64,000 bases of DNA from an uncultured Clostridium sp. (GCF_900547735.1 NZ_URHZ01000012.1:1-64000); one strand, 5' to 3'; shown: positions 43,974-53,718, numbered from the stretch's first letter. The notes: generated by a model from the sequence alone, not told the origin. A program made the numbers and translations.

Positions 43974-45696
43974 AGTGGATGCGGTAACAGTTGAAATTGT
44001 GGGAAATCTGCTGCTCTCCATTGCCGAGGAGGTGGGCGTTGCGCTGATCAAGAGCGCCTATTCTACCAATATCAAGGAGCGGAGAGATATTTCCACGGCG
44101 ATGTTTGACCCGGAGGGCAACATGGTGGCTCAGGCGGAACATGTCGCCATGCACCTGGGTTCCCTGCTGGAAATCGTCAAATCAGTCTATAAGAAATATC
44201 CGAAAGAAACGATCCGTCCGGGAGATATGTTTATCGGAAATGACCCGTACAACGGCGGCGGAACGCACCTGCCCGATATCACGGTCGCGGCTCCCGTCTT
44301 TGCGGACGGCGAAATCATCGGCTGGACGGCCAACTGCGCCCACCACAGTGATGTGGGAGGGAAGGTTCCGGGATCCACTCCCGGAGATGCGGTCAGCCTG
44401 TTCCAGGAGGGGCTTAAGATTCCCCTGTCCCATGTCTGCCGTGCGGGAGAAGTACAAAATGAGATTATTGAGTTCATTATGGGCAACAGCCGGATCCCCC
44501 ACGAAAGATTCGGGGATCTGCAGGCGCAGATAGCGGCAAATAAGATAGGGGTCAGAAGACTTACGGAGGCGTATTCCCGATATAAGACACTGTTGGTGGA
44601 CAGTATGTATGAGCTTCAGGACTATGCGGAGCGCCGCCTGCGGGCCGGGATCAGCCGTTTGCCGGATGGAGTTTATGAATTCGAGGATTACATGGATGAT
44701 GCGGGCGAGGCATGCCCGGAACCGATCTGCATCTGTGTGCGGATTACGGTGGAAAAGGATCAGCTTTCCCTTGATTTTAGCGGGACTCATGAGCAGGTGA
44801 ACGGGCCGATTAATCTGACCTTTAACGGACTCCTGGCGACGGTTTTCTATACTTTAAAGGCGCTGATCGATCCGGAAATTCCGTCGAACGCCGGAATCTG
44901 CCGCGCTCTGGAAGTCTATGCGGAACCGGGCCTTATTGTTAATTCAATCAGCCCCGCGCCGGTCGGAGAGCGGATCGATACGGCCATGAGAGTGGCGGAT
45001 GTAATCTTCGGAGCGCTGGCTCCGGCGGTTCCGGAACGGGCCATGGCCGGCTGTAACAGTTCCTGCACATCGGCAACCTTCAGCGGAAACGATCCGGAGG
45101 ACAAGGAGCATTACTACGTCTATCTTGAGACCATTGCGGGAGGCTCCGGGGCTCACCGCCACGGGGACGGCCTGAGCGGGGTGCAGGTTCACATGACCAA
45201 TACCTCCAACCTGCCGATCGAGGCGTTGGAGATGGAGTTTCCCCTGGTGCTGGTCCGGCGCTACTCCCTACGGACAGACAGCGGCGGCCCGGGAAAATAC
45301 CGCGGAGGACTGGGGATTGAGAGAGTCTTTGAGGCGGTCTGCGACGATTTGTCTTTCACGGGTCTTGGAGACAGGCAGAAGATTGCTCCCTGGGGAATTG
45401 AGGGCGGAGAAGCCGGTTACGGCGGCGCCCAGTATCTGATCAAGAAAGGGCAGGAGCCGGTCCGTCTCCCGTCGAAGAGTACGGGAATCCAGGTAAACTG
45501 CGGCGATGTCATCGTGGTCCGGACTCCGGGAGCCGGTGGATTCGGACCGGCCGGAGAGCGGAATCGGGAGGCTGTGTTGAGGGATGTCAGGGAAGGAAAG
45601 GTTTCCCCGGAGCGGGCAAGGGAAACCTATGGTGTTGAGATAGAAGAGAGAGACGGCTTTTACTATGCTGCGGACGGATCCACAACTGCGGATTGA
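43963..45696 (+). CDS. hyuB: Hydantoinase/oxoprolinase family protein, subunit B (HyuB)
   Basis: A 577-residue Hydantoinase_B family subunit. It opens with DAVTVEIVGNLLLSIAEEVG and ERRDISTAMFDPEGNMVAQ, and has FIGNDPYNGGGTHLPDITV and HHSDVGGKVPGS, with conserved His/Asp residues likely to bind metal. With HyuA it forms the ATP-dependent amidohydrolase or carboxylase. Its start codon lies within the last codons of hyuA. No terminator was found in the following 118 bp, though no clear functional link to the DUF305 gene is seen. Confidence 0.92.
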   Translation: MKRKVDAVTVEIVGNLLLSIAEEVGVALIKSAYSTNIKERRDISTAMFDPEGNMVAQAEHVAMHLGSLLEIVKSVYKKYPKETIRPGDMFIGNDPYNGGGTHLPDITVAAPVFADGEIIGWTANCAHHSDVGGKVPGSTPGDAVSLFQEGLKIPLSHVCRAGEVQNEIIEFIMGNSRIPHERFGDLQAQIAANKIGVRRLTEAYSRYKTLLVDSMYELQDYAERRLRAGISRLPDGVYEFEDYMDDAGEACPEPICICVRITVEKDQLSLDFSGTHEQVNGPINLTFNGLLATVFYTLKALIDPEIPSNAGICRALEVYAEPGLIVNSISPAPVGERIDTAMRVADVIFGALAPAVPERAMAGCNSSCTSATFSGNDPEDKEHYYVYLETIAGGSGAHRHGDGLSGVQVHMTNTSNLPIEALEMEFPLVLVRRYSLRTDSGGPGKYRGGLGIERVFEAVCDDLSFTGLGDRQKIAPWGIEGGEAGYGGAQYLIKKGQEPVRLPSKSTGIQVNCGDVIVVRTPGAGGFGPAGERNREAVLRDVREGKVSPERARETYGVEIEERDGFYYAADGSTTAD

Positions 45697-45814
45697 AGGC
45701 GGATTAGGACAACTCACAATATACTTTTTCCGGTCATAGGATACTAAGAGCAAAGATTGAAAATAACTCCAAAACGTTTTGCGTCTGAGCGGAGCGAAAG
45801 GAATTGATAGAAAG

Positions 45815-46384
45815 ATGGCAGTTTACAGTGATTTAAGTATTAACACGAAAGCCTATCTGGATTGCTATTACAGTATCCTGAATGAAATGATGGAGCAGAT
45901 GACGTCTGCTCCTCAGGCTGGAAGCATATCGGGAAATTTTATTGTACAGATGATGCCGCACCACCGGGCGGCGATTAAAATGTCTGAAAATCTTCTGCGT
46001 TACACAACCTATATTCCACTTCAAAATATGGCGCTGAATATCATAGCCGAACAGAAAAAAGGCATAGAGAATATGAAAAAGGTATATCCCTGCTGCTGTA
46101 CGCTTGTCAATAAGCCGGCAGAGCTTCAAAGCTACCGGAGAGATAATGAGCGCATTCTGCAGAATATGTTCCGGGAAATGAAATCGGCGGGAGTGGACAA
46201 TAATATCAACGTGTGCTTTATGAGGGAAATGATACCGCACCATAAAGGGGCGGTCCTGATGTGTGAAAACATGCTGCGCTATCCCGGCTGTCCGGAATTA
46301 TTGCCGATACTTGAGGCAATCACCGTATCGCAGAAAAAGGGAATAATTCAGATGCAGCAGATGCTCAAAGAAATACGGTTTTGA
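45815..46384 (+). CDS. DUF305 domain-containing protein
   Basis: A 189-residue protein with two copies of the DUF305 (ferritin-like four-helix) motif: MMPHHRAAIKMSENLLRYT around residue 45 and MIPHHKGAVLMCENMLRYP around residue 144. The paired histidines could bind a metal such as copper. The function is not known. There is no signal peptide in the chosen reading, so it is probably cytoplasmic, unlike many DUF305 proteins. The start at 45815 is not backed by an ideal ribosome site (AAAGGA 12 bases upstream). Confidence 0.8.
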   Translation: MAVYSDLSINTKAYLDCYYSILNEMMEQMTSAPQAGSISGNFIVQMMPHHRAAIKMSENLLRYTTYIPLQNMALNIIAEQKKGIENMKKVYPCCCTLVNKPAELQSYRRDNERILQNMFREMKSAGVDNNINVCFMREMIPHHKGAVLMCENMLRYPGCPELLPILEAITVSQKKGIIQMQQMLKEIRF

Positions 46385-46426
46385 CGTTTTGCGCACAGGT
46401 CACAGGCGCCAATCAAAAAGAATTAT

Positions 46427-46453
46427 GCCGGATAGCAATATCCGGCTATTTTT
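46427..46453 (+). terminator. Terminator after the DUF305 gene
   Basis: GCCGGATA (46427-46434), loop GCAA, TATCCGGC (46439-46446), then TATTTTTAT. Confidence 0.75.
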
Positions 46454-46543
46454 ATGCCTTAAAACGGGCAGAAAGGGGAATACTGATCAAAAAGAGATTT
46501 TTACCGAAAGCGGCTGTACAGGCCGGACCGTTTGGAGGCAGTG

Positions 46544-49500
46544 ATGGATTACAGAAAACAAAGTTCAGATAAATATAAAAACCAGGAACCTAAAAATGAA
46601 AAACCGGACAACGGGGCTTCCAGCGGCGCGGCCCCGGAGCCTGCGTCACAGGGAGCAGCCAAAAGCCGCGCCTCTGAACCTCGCCGTAAAAGGGCATCTG
46701 CAGATGAAAATACATCCCGAATCAAGCGGAAAAAAAGAAGGAAAAAAGTCTGGACAGCCATTCTCATCATATTCCTGCTCTGTCTGATTACGGTATCCGT
46801 GGCCGGAGGATATTTCCTGAAGCGCATTATCGACAAGGCGCCCGACATAACGGCGCTGAGCCTCCGTCCGGAGGGATTTGCCACCATGATCTACGACAGC
46901 GCGGGAAATGAGGTGGAAAAACTGGTGATGGAGGGGACGAACCGGGAGGAGGCTGCCTATGAGGAATTTCCCGATCACCTCGTCAATGCGTTTATCGCCA
47001 TTGAGGATGAGCGGTTCTGGAAGAACAGCGGAGTCGACATCCGGGCGATTATGAGAGCGGTAAAAGGAGTTCTTACCGGCAATTCATCCGCCGGGGGAGG
47101 CAGCACCATCACCCAGCAGCTCATTAAAAATGCGGTGTTCCAGGGAGGCATGGAATCAACCTTTGAGGAACGTCTGGAACGGAAAATACAGGAACAGTAT
47201 CTGGCCGTCAAGCTGAATAAGATGGTGGACAAGAAGACCATCATGACAAATTACCTGAATACCATCAACCTGGGCTCCAACACCCTGGGCGTCAAGGTGG
47301 CTGCCAGAAGATATTTTGATAAGGATGTGTCGGAACTGACCCTTTCGGAGTGCGCTGTTTTAGCGGGAATTACGAAGAACCCGTCCAAACTGAATCCTCT
47401 TACCGGCGCGGAGGAGAATGAGAAACGCCGTAAGATTATTCTCGGTAAGATGGAGGAGCAGGGCCTGATCAGCCAGGAGGAAAAAGAGGAGGCGCTGGCG
47501 GACGATGTGTACGCGCGGATTCAGAATGTGGATGTAACGGCCAGGGCATCGGCTACGCCGTACAGCTATTTTACCGATGAGGTGATTGATCAGGTGACGG
47601 AGGCCTTGATGGACAGGCTCGGATATTCGGAGGCCATTGCCCGCAAGATGCTCTATGGAGGCGGCCTTTCGATTTATACGACCCAGGATCCTTCGATTCA
47701 GGCAATCGTAGATGAGGAAATTAATAATCCGGAAAATTACAAAACGGCATTTCTGTCGGCCGATTACCGTCTTTCCGTCCGTCATGCGGACGGCAGCGCG
47801 GAAAATTATTCGGATCAGGATATTAAGGCATATCACAAAAACGAACTGAAGGACAACTATACCGGACTGTACAACACTGCGGAGGAAGTGCAGGCCGATG
47901 TGGATCGGTTTAAGGCATCGGTTGTGAAAGAAGGAGACGAGATAACGGGGGAGCGTCTGCAGGCGGTGATCCAGCCGCAGGTCTCCTTCGTATTAATGGA
48001 TCAGCGCACCGGCGAAGTGAAGGCCATAAACGGCGGACGCGGGGAGAAAACGGCCAGCAGGACACTGAACCGCGCGTCGGATACGCTCCGCCAGCCAGGC
48101 TCCACGTTTAAAGTGATTTCTTCATTCGCACCCGCGCTCGACAGCATGGGAGCAACGCTTGGGACCACCTATTATGACGCGCCTTACTCCGTCGGGAAGA
48201 AATCATTCCGGAACTGGTACAGCCGGTTTCTGGGATACTCCAACATCAGGGAAGGAATTGTCTATTCCATGAATATCGTTGCCGTCCGCTGTATGATGGA
48301 AACGATTTCCCCGGAACTGGGAGTAAAATATGCGGAAAAATTCGGGATAACGTCCATGTCTGATAAAGACTACAACGCGTCCACCGCTCTGGGCGGAATT
48401 ACGGCCGGCGTGTCGAATCTGGAGCTGACGGGAGCCTATGCGGCCATCGCGGCGGGAGGCGTGTATACAAAACCCGTTTTCTTTACGAAAATTGTGGATC
48501 ATGACGGAAAAGTCCTGATTGAAAATGAACCGGAGAGACATGAGGTCCTGAAACCGCAGACCGCCTTCCTGCTGACGGACGCGTTGCGGGAGGCCATGTC
48601 GGGCGGGCCGAAATTTGCAACCTCCCCGGTAAATCCCACCGGCGGGAGATCCAGGCTGTCTAATATGACATGCGCCGGGAAAAGCGGAACCACGACCGCC
48701 AGCAAAGATTTATGGTTTACCGGTTTTACACCCTGGTATACGGCGGGAATCTGGAGCGGAAACGACGGAAACCAGGCCGTGAGCGGAGGAACTTCCTACC
48801 ATAAAGATATATGGAAAAAGATCATGGACCGCGTCCATGAGGGACTGCAGGATCCTGGTTTTACGGTGCCGGAGGGCATCGTGAAGGTGCAGATCTGCCG
48901 CAAATCAGGAAAACTGGCGATTCCCGGGGTCTGTACAAACGATCCGAGGGGAAATGCCGTGTATACCGAGTATTTTGCAGAGGGAACGCAGCCGACCGTG
49001 CTCTGTGACCGGCATGTGATTTCAGAAGTCTGTACCGAATCCGGGCAGTCCGCTACCGAATTCTGCCCTGAGATTGTCACCGGCGTATTTCTTGTCGTCC
49101 CCCTGGGCGAGGGAACGACGGATGATACCCAGTACACATTGCCGCCGAGATGCACGCTGCACGGTGACATGAGTTCGATTATTCTGCCTCCGGGAACCGG
49201 CGAGGATGACGGTCAGAACGAGTCGGGAGGCGCAGCGGAATCCACGGCGGGCCGGGAGAGCCGGCCGTCCTGGGACGTATGGCCGACGCAGGCGACACGT
49301 CCGACCCAGGAGAGTAAACCGTCCTGGGATGTGTGGCCGACCCAGGGCAGCAAACCATCCTGGGATGTATGGCCAACCCAGGCGACACGCCCAACGGAGA
49401 GCACGCCGTCCTGGGAGAGCAGGCCGACGCAGGAAAGTACGCCGTCCTGGCAAAAACCAACACAGAAACCGACGCAGGAGAGTACACCGTCCTGGCAGAA

Positions 49501-49618
49501 GCCGACACAAAAGCCGACGGAGAGCACGCCCTCCTGGCAGAGACCGACCCAGAAACCCACACAGGAGAGCACGCCGAGCGGAAATAATCCCTGGAATAAC
49601 TGGTGGAGCAGAAACTGA
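46544..49618 (+). CDS. Class A penicillin-binding protein (PBP1A-like transglycosylase/transpeptidase)
   Basis: A 1024-residue bifunctional peptidoglycan synthase. A charged cytoplasmic N terminus (about 1-70) leads into one membrane anchor. The GT51 domain has EDERFWKNSGVD and GGGSTITQQLIKNAVF. The transpeptidase has the serine motif STFK, the SxN motif SMN and the KTG-type motif KSGTT. A C-terminal extension past about residue 880 is Ser/Thr/Pro/Trp-rich with repeating PSWDVWPTQ and PTQKPTQESTPSWQ units. It would act outside the membrane. The start at 46544 follows GGAGG; the TTG 12 bases earlier is unlikely. Confidence 0.93.
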   Translation: MDYRKQSSDKYKNQEPKNEKPDNGASSGAAPEPASQGAAKSRASEPRRKRASADENTSRIKRKKRRKKVWTAILIIFLLCLITVSVAGGYFLKRIIDKAPDITALSLRPEGFATMIYDSAGNEVEKLVMEGTNREEAAYEEFPDHLVNAFIAIEDERFWKNSGVDIRAIMRAVKGVLTGNSSAGGGSTITQQLIKNAVFQGGMESTFEERLERKIQEQYLAVKLNKMVDKKTIMTNYLNTINLGSNTLGVKVAARRYFDKDVSELTLSECAVLAGITKNPSKLNPLTGAEENEKRRKIILGKMEEQGLISQEEKEEALADDVYARIQNVDVTARASATPYSYFTDEVIDQVTEALMDRLGYSEAIARKMLYGGGLSIYTTQDPSIQAIVDEEINNPENYKTAFLSADYRLSVRHADGSAENYSDQDIKAYHKNELKDNYTGLYNTAEEVQADVDRFKASVVKEGDEITGERLQAVIQPQVSFVLMDQRTGEVKAINGGRGEKTASRTLNRASDTLRQPGSTFKVISSFAPALDSMGATLGTTYYDAPYSVGKKSFRNWYSRFLGYSNIREGIVYSMNIVAVRCMMETISPELGVKYAEKFGITSMSDKDYNASTALGGITAGVSNLELTGAYAAIAAGGVYTKPVFFTKIVDHDGKVLIENEPERHEVLKPQTAFLLTDALREAMSGGPKFATSPVNPTGGRSRLSNMTCAGKSGTTTASKDLWFTGFTPWYTAGIWSGNDGNQAVSGGTSYHKDIWKKIMDRVHEGLQDPGFTVPEGIVKVQICRKSGKLAIPGVCTNDPRGNAVYTEYFAEGTQPTVLCDRHVISEVCTESGQSATEFCPEIVTGVFLVVPLGEGTTDDTQYTLPPRCTLHGDMSSIILPPGTGEDDGQNESGGAAESTAGRESRPSWDVWPTQATRPTQESKPSWDVWPTQGSKPSWDVWPTQATRPTESTPSWESRPTQESTPSWQKPTQKPTQESTPSWQKPTQKPTESTPSWQRPTQKPTQESTPSGNNPWNNWWSRN
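49255..49600 (+). repeat. Coding repeats in the PBP C-terminal tail
   Basis: Short degenerate repeats within the PBP gene: three units encode (R/K)PSWDVWPTQ followed by units of PTQ(E)STPSWQ. The nucleotide repeats keep frame, giving a low-complexity tail of roughly 110 residues, possibly a wall-spanning or wall-binding segment. Repeat number is likely to vary between strains. Confidence 0.8.
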
Positions 49619-49668
49619 TGGGCGTTTAAACAAATAAAAGAAGACGATAGAGAAACGTTTTCACATAT

Positions 49669-49720
49669 AAAAAGTGATAGTCATGAGGGAAAGGTTTTCA
49701 ACTCATGACTATCACTTTTT
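49669..49720. terminator. Bidirectional terminator between PBP and LysR genes
   Basis: A perfect 19-bp stem (49669-49687 with 49702-49720) with five A at one end and five T at the other, so it can stop transcription from both convergent genes. Confidence 0.9.
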
Positions 49721-49742
49721 GTACAAATCGCCGATGGAAATA

Positions 49743-50690
49743 CTATAAATTATACCTTGCGCAGATTTCCCGCCTGGCTATGCTGAGAAAGTCCCTCTCG
49801 AACTGCGGGAGCTTCCTTTCACGCAGATAAGCGAATCCGGTGGAAGAATTTAATACCTCGTTTGTAATCGGCAGGCAGAACAAATCGGTATCATTCTTCA
49901 AAGTGTCCGGCACACCGATTTCGGAGATGATGCCGACAGCCTCTCCCTGCCGGCTGAGTAAAGCGATTAGATTATTACTATTGCTTTCAAATAAAACATT
50001 TGGATGAATCTTATTTTCATAAAAGAAATGATCGATGTTTTTCCGTATCCGGTTTTCCGCAGAAGGAAGTACATAGGGAAATTCCGCCATCCCGGCAAAT
50101 TCCTGAAGGGATATTCCATGCGTCCGGCATTCCTCCAGGTATTGTATTTGCTCTGAAGACAGATATGTCCCGGCAATTTCTTTATTAAAAATGCAGATCT
50201 GGCGTTCCTTTGCAAGTTCCTCATAGACAACGGAAGGCGTTGTAGAATAACCGATTCCAATATAGATATCAATATCTCGATTCAGTAAAAAACTGGTCAT
50301 TTGGATACTGTTTGCATTTTTCAAAATGAAGCGGACATTGGGGTAAAGTGCATGGTATGTCCGCATAATGCCTGGAATCAGGACACGGGCGCGAAGCTGC
50401 GATATACCAAGGACAATTTGTCCAACCGTTTTATTTGAAATGTCTGCTAAAATATTTTCCAGGTCCCTTTCCGCATCTGAAACCTGTTTTGCATAAAACA
50501 GCATATGTTCGCCTGCTACAGTTAAACGAAGCCGCGGTTTACGTTCAAACAGGCTAATCCCGTATTCCTGCTCCAGCTTCTGGATGCTGTCGCTTAAGGC
50601 CTGCTGGCTGATATATAAACGTTGTGCCGCCCTGGAAAAATTCATTTCTTCTGCTGTCACTAAAAAGCATTCTAACCGACGATTATGCAT
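49743..50690 (-). CDS. LysR family transcriptional regulator (cluster B)
   Basis: A 315-residue LysR regulator with HTH at residues 1-60 (RAAQRLYISQQALSDSIQKL) and an effector domain containing NRDIDIYIGIGYS. The layout repeats that of the LysR/RraA pair at 16693-18633. It is divergent from the Ldh-family gene; the inverted repeat at 50752-50771 is its likely binding site, and it probably activates the dehydrogenase, RraA and TctCBA genes. Confidence 0.9.
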   Translation of the reverse strand: MHNRRLECFLVTAEEMNFSRAAQRLYISQQALSDSIQKLEQEYGISLFERKPRLRLTVAGEHMLFYAKQVSDAERDLENILADISNKTVGQIVLGISQLRARVLIPGIMRTYHALYPNVRFILKNANSIQMTSFLLNRDIDIYIGIGYSTTPSVVYEELAKERQICIFNKEIAGTYLSSEQIQYLEECRTHGISLQEFAGMAEFPYVLPSAENRIRKNIDHFFYENKIHPNVLFESNSNNLIALLSRQGEAVGIISEIGVPDTLKNDTDLFCLPITNEVLNSSTGFAYLRERKLPQFERDFLSIARREICARYNL

Positions 50691-50751
50691 ATTAAAATTC
50701 CTTCCATAGTAAGTTCCGATACGAAAGCTCCATTTATCATTGTATAATAGA

Positions 50752-50771
50752 TAACAAGCATTTACTTGTTA
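50752..50771. promoter_or_regulatory. LysR operator candidate (cluster B)
   Basis: TAACAAG (50752-50758) and CTTGTTA (50765-50771) form a perfect inverted repeat with a 6-bp centre and contain the LysR T-N11-A pattern. It resembles the TGACAA/TTGTCA site at 17732. TACTAT at about 50815 may be the -10 of the downstream gene. Confidence 0.55.
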
Positions 50772-50929
50772 AGTTTTCAAATAAAAACTGATTTTATTTG
50801 TTCAATATCCATGATACTATGAATATATACAAAAAATCAATACGCGCATTGAACTTTTTGAGAATATTTGACTAATAAATGGTTAAAAAAGGCTCGTTTA
50901 TTGAGACTTACAATTCAATGAAAGGTACG

Positions 50930-51973
50930 ATGAAAATGTATAGTATACATAAACTTAAAAAATATACAAGCAATATTATGCAGAGGGCAGGCCTTTCTCC
51001 GGAGAAAAGTGATTTATTTGCGGAAAGTCTGGTAGATGCAGACAGCCGGGGAATTTCTTCCCATGGATTGACCCGTTTGAAAACCTATGCTTACCGTCTG
51101 GAAACGGGATTGGTTGATGCAGGGGCAGAACCGGTTGTCCTGAGGGATACTTCTTCTATGCTGCTGATTGATGGTAATAATGCATTGGGGGTTCCGTCTG
51201 CTATGACCGCCATGAAAATGTGTGTGGAACATGCAGGAAAGAGCGGCGCCTGTTTTGCGGCTGTCCGTGGTGGGAATCACTTTGGCATGGCAGAGTTCTT
51301 TACCGATTATGCGGCACGGAATAATATGATAGGGATTGCAATGGCGAACGGCCCGGCAGCCCTTGCCGCAATTGGCGGAATTGAGCCGGTACTTGGGACC
51401 AATCCGCTTGCCGTATCAATTCCGGCCGGCCGGCATCCGACAATGACTTTGGATATGGCTACCAGCATTGTAGCCAGAGGAAAAGTTACCCTGGCGGCAA
51501 AGGAGGGACGAGCCATACCGGAAGGCTGGGCAATCGATGCGGAGGGCCGCCCTGCAACAGACCCGCATAAAGCCAATTGTATGCTTCCGTTCGGAGGCGC
51601 CAAGGGTTATGGAATTGGACTCATTATTGAGATTATGTGCAGTTGCCTCAGCGGAGCCTGTAATGGAAAGACAATGGGGTCGTTTTATGATTTCAGCGGT
51701 AAAAAACAGGATTCGGGATTTTTCTTAGGAGCTTTCAATGTGGGAGGTATTATGGACATTGAACAGTTTAAATACCGGGTGGATGATTTACTTGACTCAA
51801 TAAAAAGTTCTCCCCGTGCAGCAGGCTGTAAAGAGATTTTTGTACCCGGGGAAATCGAAATTCGCAAAGCGGCAGCTGCCGAAGAAAATGGAATCAGTAT
51901 TCCCGATGCCGTACTGAAGGAACTGAAAGAAATAAGCGGAAAATATAAGGTCCCATTTGAGTGTGAGATGTAA
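50930..51973 (+). CDS. Ldh family oxidoreductase (malate/L-lactate/ureidoglycolate dehydrogenase-like)
   Basis: A roughly 347-residue member of the type 2 malate/lactate dehydrogenase family (PF02615), using NAD(P)H without a classical Rossmann fold. Typical segments are VDADSRGISSHGLTRL, GGNHFGMAEFFTDYA, GTNPLAVSIPAG and FGGAKGYGIGLIIEI. The exact 2-hydroxy acid or 3-hydroxy acid substrate is unknown. The start is uncertain: ATG 50930 and ATG 50936 both fit AAAGG at 50921, and the longer frame from 50879 is less likely. It is first in the operon with an RraA-family protein and a Tct transporter. Confidence 0.88.
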   Translation: MKMYSIHKLKKYTSNIMQRAGLSPEKSDLFAESLVDADSRGISSHGLTRLKTYAYRLETGLVDAGAEPVVLRDTSSMLLIDGNNALGVPSAMTAMKMCVEHAGKSGACFAAVRGGNHFGMAEFFTDYAARNNMIGIAMANGPAALAAIGGIEPVLGTNPLAVSIPAGRHPTMTLDMATSIVARGKVTLAAKEGRAIPEGWAIDAEGRPATDPHKANCMLPFGGAKGYGIGLIIEIMCSCLSGACNGKTMGSFYDFSGKKQDSGFFLGAFNVGGIMDIEQFKYRVDDLLDSIKSSPRAAGCKEIFVPGEIEIRKAAAAEENGISIPDAVLKELKEISGKYKVPFECEM

Positions 51974-52000
51974 TCTGAGAAAATAAGGAGGAGATTTAGT

Positions 52001-52702
52001 ATGTCTGTTGGAAAACGTATTTATTTACAGAGAAAGATGCCGGATGCACGCCTGATTGAGGAATTTAAACACATTCCCGCTTCTAATGTGGGAGATGTTA
52101 TGGGACGTAACTGTGCAATGAATCCGAGAATTCATCTTGTGAGCAGTCCAAAAGAGCAGATTGCAGCCGGCCCGGCTTACACGGTAAAGCTGAGAGCGGG
52201 GGATAATCTGGCACTTCATGCAGCACTCAATTACTGTAAAGAGGGAGATTTTCTGGTAGTTTCAAATGAGGGTGACACGACACGCGCCCTTATGGGCGAG
52301 ATTATGATGGCGTACCTGATGTTTACAAAAAAAGTAGCAGGAATTGTTCTGGACGGTCCGATTCGAGATATTGATGAAATCGGAAAATGGGATTTCCCGG
52401 TATATGCTACCGGAACAACACCGGGAGGGCCTTACAAGGAAGGACCGGGAGAAAACAATGTTCCAATCAGTTGTGGGGAGATCAGCGTGAATCCCGGTGA
52501 TATTATTCTGGCGGACCCGGACGGCGTTATTGTGATTCCCCGTCAGGACGGTCCTGAGATTTTGGAAGAGGCGAAAAAGTATATGATAAGTGATTCCTCT
52601 AAGCTGGAATCCACTAAAAATGGTACGATAAACCGCGCCTGGGTGGAAAAGGCACTGATCAATAAAGAGTTTGAGATGATTGACGATGTTTATAATGCAT
52701 AA
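52001..52702 (+). CDS. RraA family protein (HMG/CHA-aldolase-like), copy B
   Basis: A 233-residue paralogue of the protein at 17932, nearly collinear with it from MSVGKRIYL to the C terminus. It keeps LDGPIRDIDEIG (about residue 117) and the long shared FPVYATGTTPGGPYKEGPGE segment. In this cluster, beside a dehydrogenase and a tricarboxylate-type transporter, cleavage or decarboxylation of a branched carboxylic acid such as 4-hydroxy-4-methyl-2-oxoglutarate or oxaloacetate is the likely role. TAAGGAGGAG supports the start. Confidence 0.87.
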   Translation: MSVGKRIYLQRKMPDARLIEEFKHIPASNVGDVMGRNCAMNPRIHLVSSPKEQIAAGPAYTVKLRAGDNLALHAALNYCKEGDFLVVSNEGDTTRALMGEIMMAYLMFTKKVAGIVLDGPIRDIDEIGKWDFPVYATGTTPGGPYKEGPGENNVPISCGEISVNPGDIILADPDGVIVIPRQDGPEILEEAKKYMISDSSKLESTKNGTINRAWVEKALINKEFEMIDDVYNA

Positions 52703-52716
52703 AGGAGAAAAATATT

Positions 52717-53718
52717 ATGAAGAAGATGATTGCACTCGTGTTGACCTTTGCTATGACTGTCAGTTTAACCGCATGCGGCACCAGCCGGAATACTTCGGAA
52801 CCGGCCGCTTCTAAAACTATGGAGCAGACCGAATATACTCCTCCTAAAACTCTTACCATGATTGTACCTTATGCGGCCGGCGGAGCGGTGGACCTGGGTG
52901 CGCGTCTTCTGGCAAAGTATGCAGCCAAGTATACGACGGCCGATATTGTCATCAATAACGTAGCGGGAGGAAGCGGCACAATCGGACCGGCGGAGATGCT
53001 GAAATATAAGGCCGACGGCACCTATATGTGCGCGATGAATCCTTCTACCAGTTACGTTTCCACTCCGGATAAAGTCCTGAGTTACGACTATATGGAAGAT
53101 TTTACACGGGTAGCCCTGATTATGCAGGATCAGCGTGTCATCGCAGTGCCGAAAAATAACGGTCTTTATGAAACTCTGGAAGAGTTTATCGCTTATGCAA
53201 AAGAGCACCCGGGAAATATCACAATCGGCTGTTCAGGAACTATGAACGACGCCTACTTTACTCCTTACCTGCTCAATAAAGAGGCAGATATTGACCTGAA
53301 CATTGTAGCTTACGACGGCGGTGCGGATGCGAAAACGGATTTACTCGGAGGACATATCAATGCAATTTCCGTTTCTTACTCCGAAGCGCTGCCGATGATG
53401 CAGAATGATCAGGTGATTATTCTCTGTACTGCCGGAACGGAGCGTTTCGAGGAACTTCCGGATATGCCGACTCTTATGGAAAAAGGATATAATGTCACAT
53501 TTACCACAAACCGCGGCTATGTCATGAAAGCCGGTACGGCTCCGGAAGTGATTGCCTATTGGTCGGATGTGATAGGCAAGGTCTGCGCCGATGAAGAGTT
53601 CCTGGCCGAGGCAAAGGATATGGGATTTCCAATCAAATATTATAACCATGAGGATTTTGACGTACTTGCAGGAGAAGTAATGACAACGTATAAAGAAATT
53701 CTTGCCGGTATGGAATAA
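52717..53718 (+). CDS. tctC: Tripartite tricarboxylate transporter substrate-binding lipoprotein (TctC/Bug)
   Basis: A 333-residue receptor of the Bug family. The signal peptide ends with lipobox LTAC (Cys20). The mature part has TMIVPYAAGGAVDLGARLLAKYA and NVAGGSGTIGPAEML, the standard Bug phosphate/carboxylate-binding loops. It captures a carboxylic acid outside the cell for the TctAB permease. It is 14 bp after the RraA gene. Confidence 0.92.
   Translation: MKKMIALVLTFAMTVSLTACGTSRNTSEPAASKTMEQTEYTPPKTLTMIVPYAAGGAVDLGARLLAKYAAKYTTADIVINNVAGGSGTIGPAEMLKYKADGTYMCAMNPSTSYVSTPDKVLSYDYMEDFTRVALIMQDQRVIAVPKNNGLYETLEEFIAYAKEHPGNITIGCSGTMNDAYFTPYLLNKEADIDLNIVAYDGGADAKTDLLGGHINAISVSYSEALPMMQNDQVIILCTAGTERFEELPDMPTLMEKGYNVTFTTNRGYVMKAGTAPEVIAYWSDVIGKVCADEEFLAEAKDMGFPIKYYNHEDFDVLAGEVMTTYKEILAGME

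Noticed and set aside
43167..44051. 294-residue antisense frame over hyuA/hyuB
   Set aside because: It is antisense to two certain genes; no motif or ribosome site.
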